38,011 nucleotides of DNA, from the NCBI GenBank assembly GCA_903845115.1, contig CAIMWE010000171.1, positions 1 through 38,011 of the forward strand, given 5' to 3'. The notes under the pieces were generated by a model. It was not told the origin of the DNA and ran no database searches. It was given only the letters and a program-made list of their open reading frames with translations. Of the stretch, positions 37,933 through 38,011 are shown one piece after another. Position 1 is the first letter of the stretch, and the number at the start of each line of letters is the position of its first letter. Source of the DNA: an uncultured Acidobacteriota bacterium (GTDB lineage: Bacteria > Acidobacteriota > Thermoanaerobaculia > UBA5066). The translations under genes and the position numbers were made by a program.

Positions 37933-38011
37933 TCAACCGTCGATTCCGGCCCGGGAGGTCCCCTCGACCGTCAGGACCCCGAAGCCCCGGCGATACAGGT
38001 TAGGCATCTCC
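37933..38011 (-). CDS. Possible 3' end of a gene cut by the window edge
   Basis: A frame enters from beyond the right edge and ends with TGA at 37933-37935, encoding ...EMPNLYRRGFGVLTVEGTSRAGIDG. Third codon positions are mostly G or C, as in real genes here. It is too short to assign, and an internal ATG (38007) could also make it a chance 24-codon frame. Confidence 0.2.
   Translation of the reverse strand, partial: EMPNLYRRGFGVLTVEGTSRAGIDG

Overview
The window is 38 kb of GC-rich bacterial DNA from an envelope with an outer membrane: it carries a TolC-type outer-membrane channel, a lipoprotein adaptor and several secreted proteins. There is no rRNA, tRNA, integrase, IS element or CRISPR array. 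The large secreted protein at the right end, with a C-terminal domain of the 'PCRLIDTR...LDVNGYF' kind, and the general gene content suggest an Acidobacteriota-like organism (Thermoanaerobaculia or relatives). That placement is inference, because no phylogenetic marker is present.

Layout. 1-4.3 kb: an orphan HicB-like antitoxin, then a minus-strand pair with a GTPase of the cyclic 2,3-diphosphoglycerate synthetase family and a RapA-like SNF2 ATPase. 4.4-6.4 kb: acetyl-CoA synthetase with a strong terminator. 6.4-6.7 kb: a 94-bp tandem repeat with a REP-like hairpin. 6.7-8.6 kb: a cystathionine gamma-synthase/lyase family gene preceded by a 12-codon upstream ORF, divergent from a small secreted hypothetical protein. 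8.6-9.2 kb: about 595 bp without a gene but rich in inverted and diverged direct repeats. 9.2-10.5 kb: a secreted M20 amidohydrolase. 10.7-14.1 kb (+): rpe, pepD, a stand-alone acyl carrier protein and a FabH-like ketosynthase III whose catalytic cysteine position holds serine. 14.3-15.3 kb: a secreted EXORDIUM-like protein. 15.3-21.4 kb (-): a tightly coupled operon of a transglycosylase-like protein, two SGNH hydrolases, an MBOAT O-acyltransferase and a third SGNH hydrolase. 21.6-26.5 kb: a GMC oxidoreductase with a ferredoxin-like cysteine motif, converging on a 1074-aa secreted fusion of a C45 (Ntn-hydrolase) domain and an M1-aminopeptidase-like C-terminal region. 26.7-33.0 kb (+): TetR regulator, TolC-like channel, HlyD-like lipoprotein, two ABC ATPases and an ABC-2 permease, a version of the cecR-ybhGFSR system. 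33.2-34.1 kb: a papain-like/C39-like cysteine peptidase. 34.2-37.8 kb (-): a 1186-aa secreted multidomain surface protein.

The most interesting theme is envelope acylation. The MBOAT and three SGNH proteins, encoded with a transglycosylase-like protein, resemble Pat/Alg/Dlt-type systems that O-acylate cell-wall or surface glycans. The convergent carrier protein has the DSFG motif seen in DltC, and the adjacent ketosynthase has the Cys-to-Ser change known from acyltransferase-type KASIII enzymes such as DpsC. A joint system that builds, exports and attaches acyl groups is a hypothesis, not something the sequence proves. A second theme is regulatory DNA: several putative promoters carry dyads on or between their -35/-10 elements (hicB, rpe, the EXORDIUM-like gene, tetR, the cysteine peptidase), and many stop codons sit inside inverted repeats that probably act as compact terminators.
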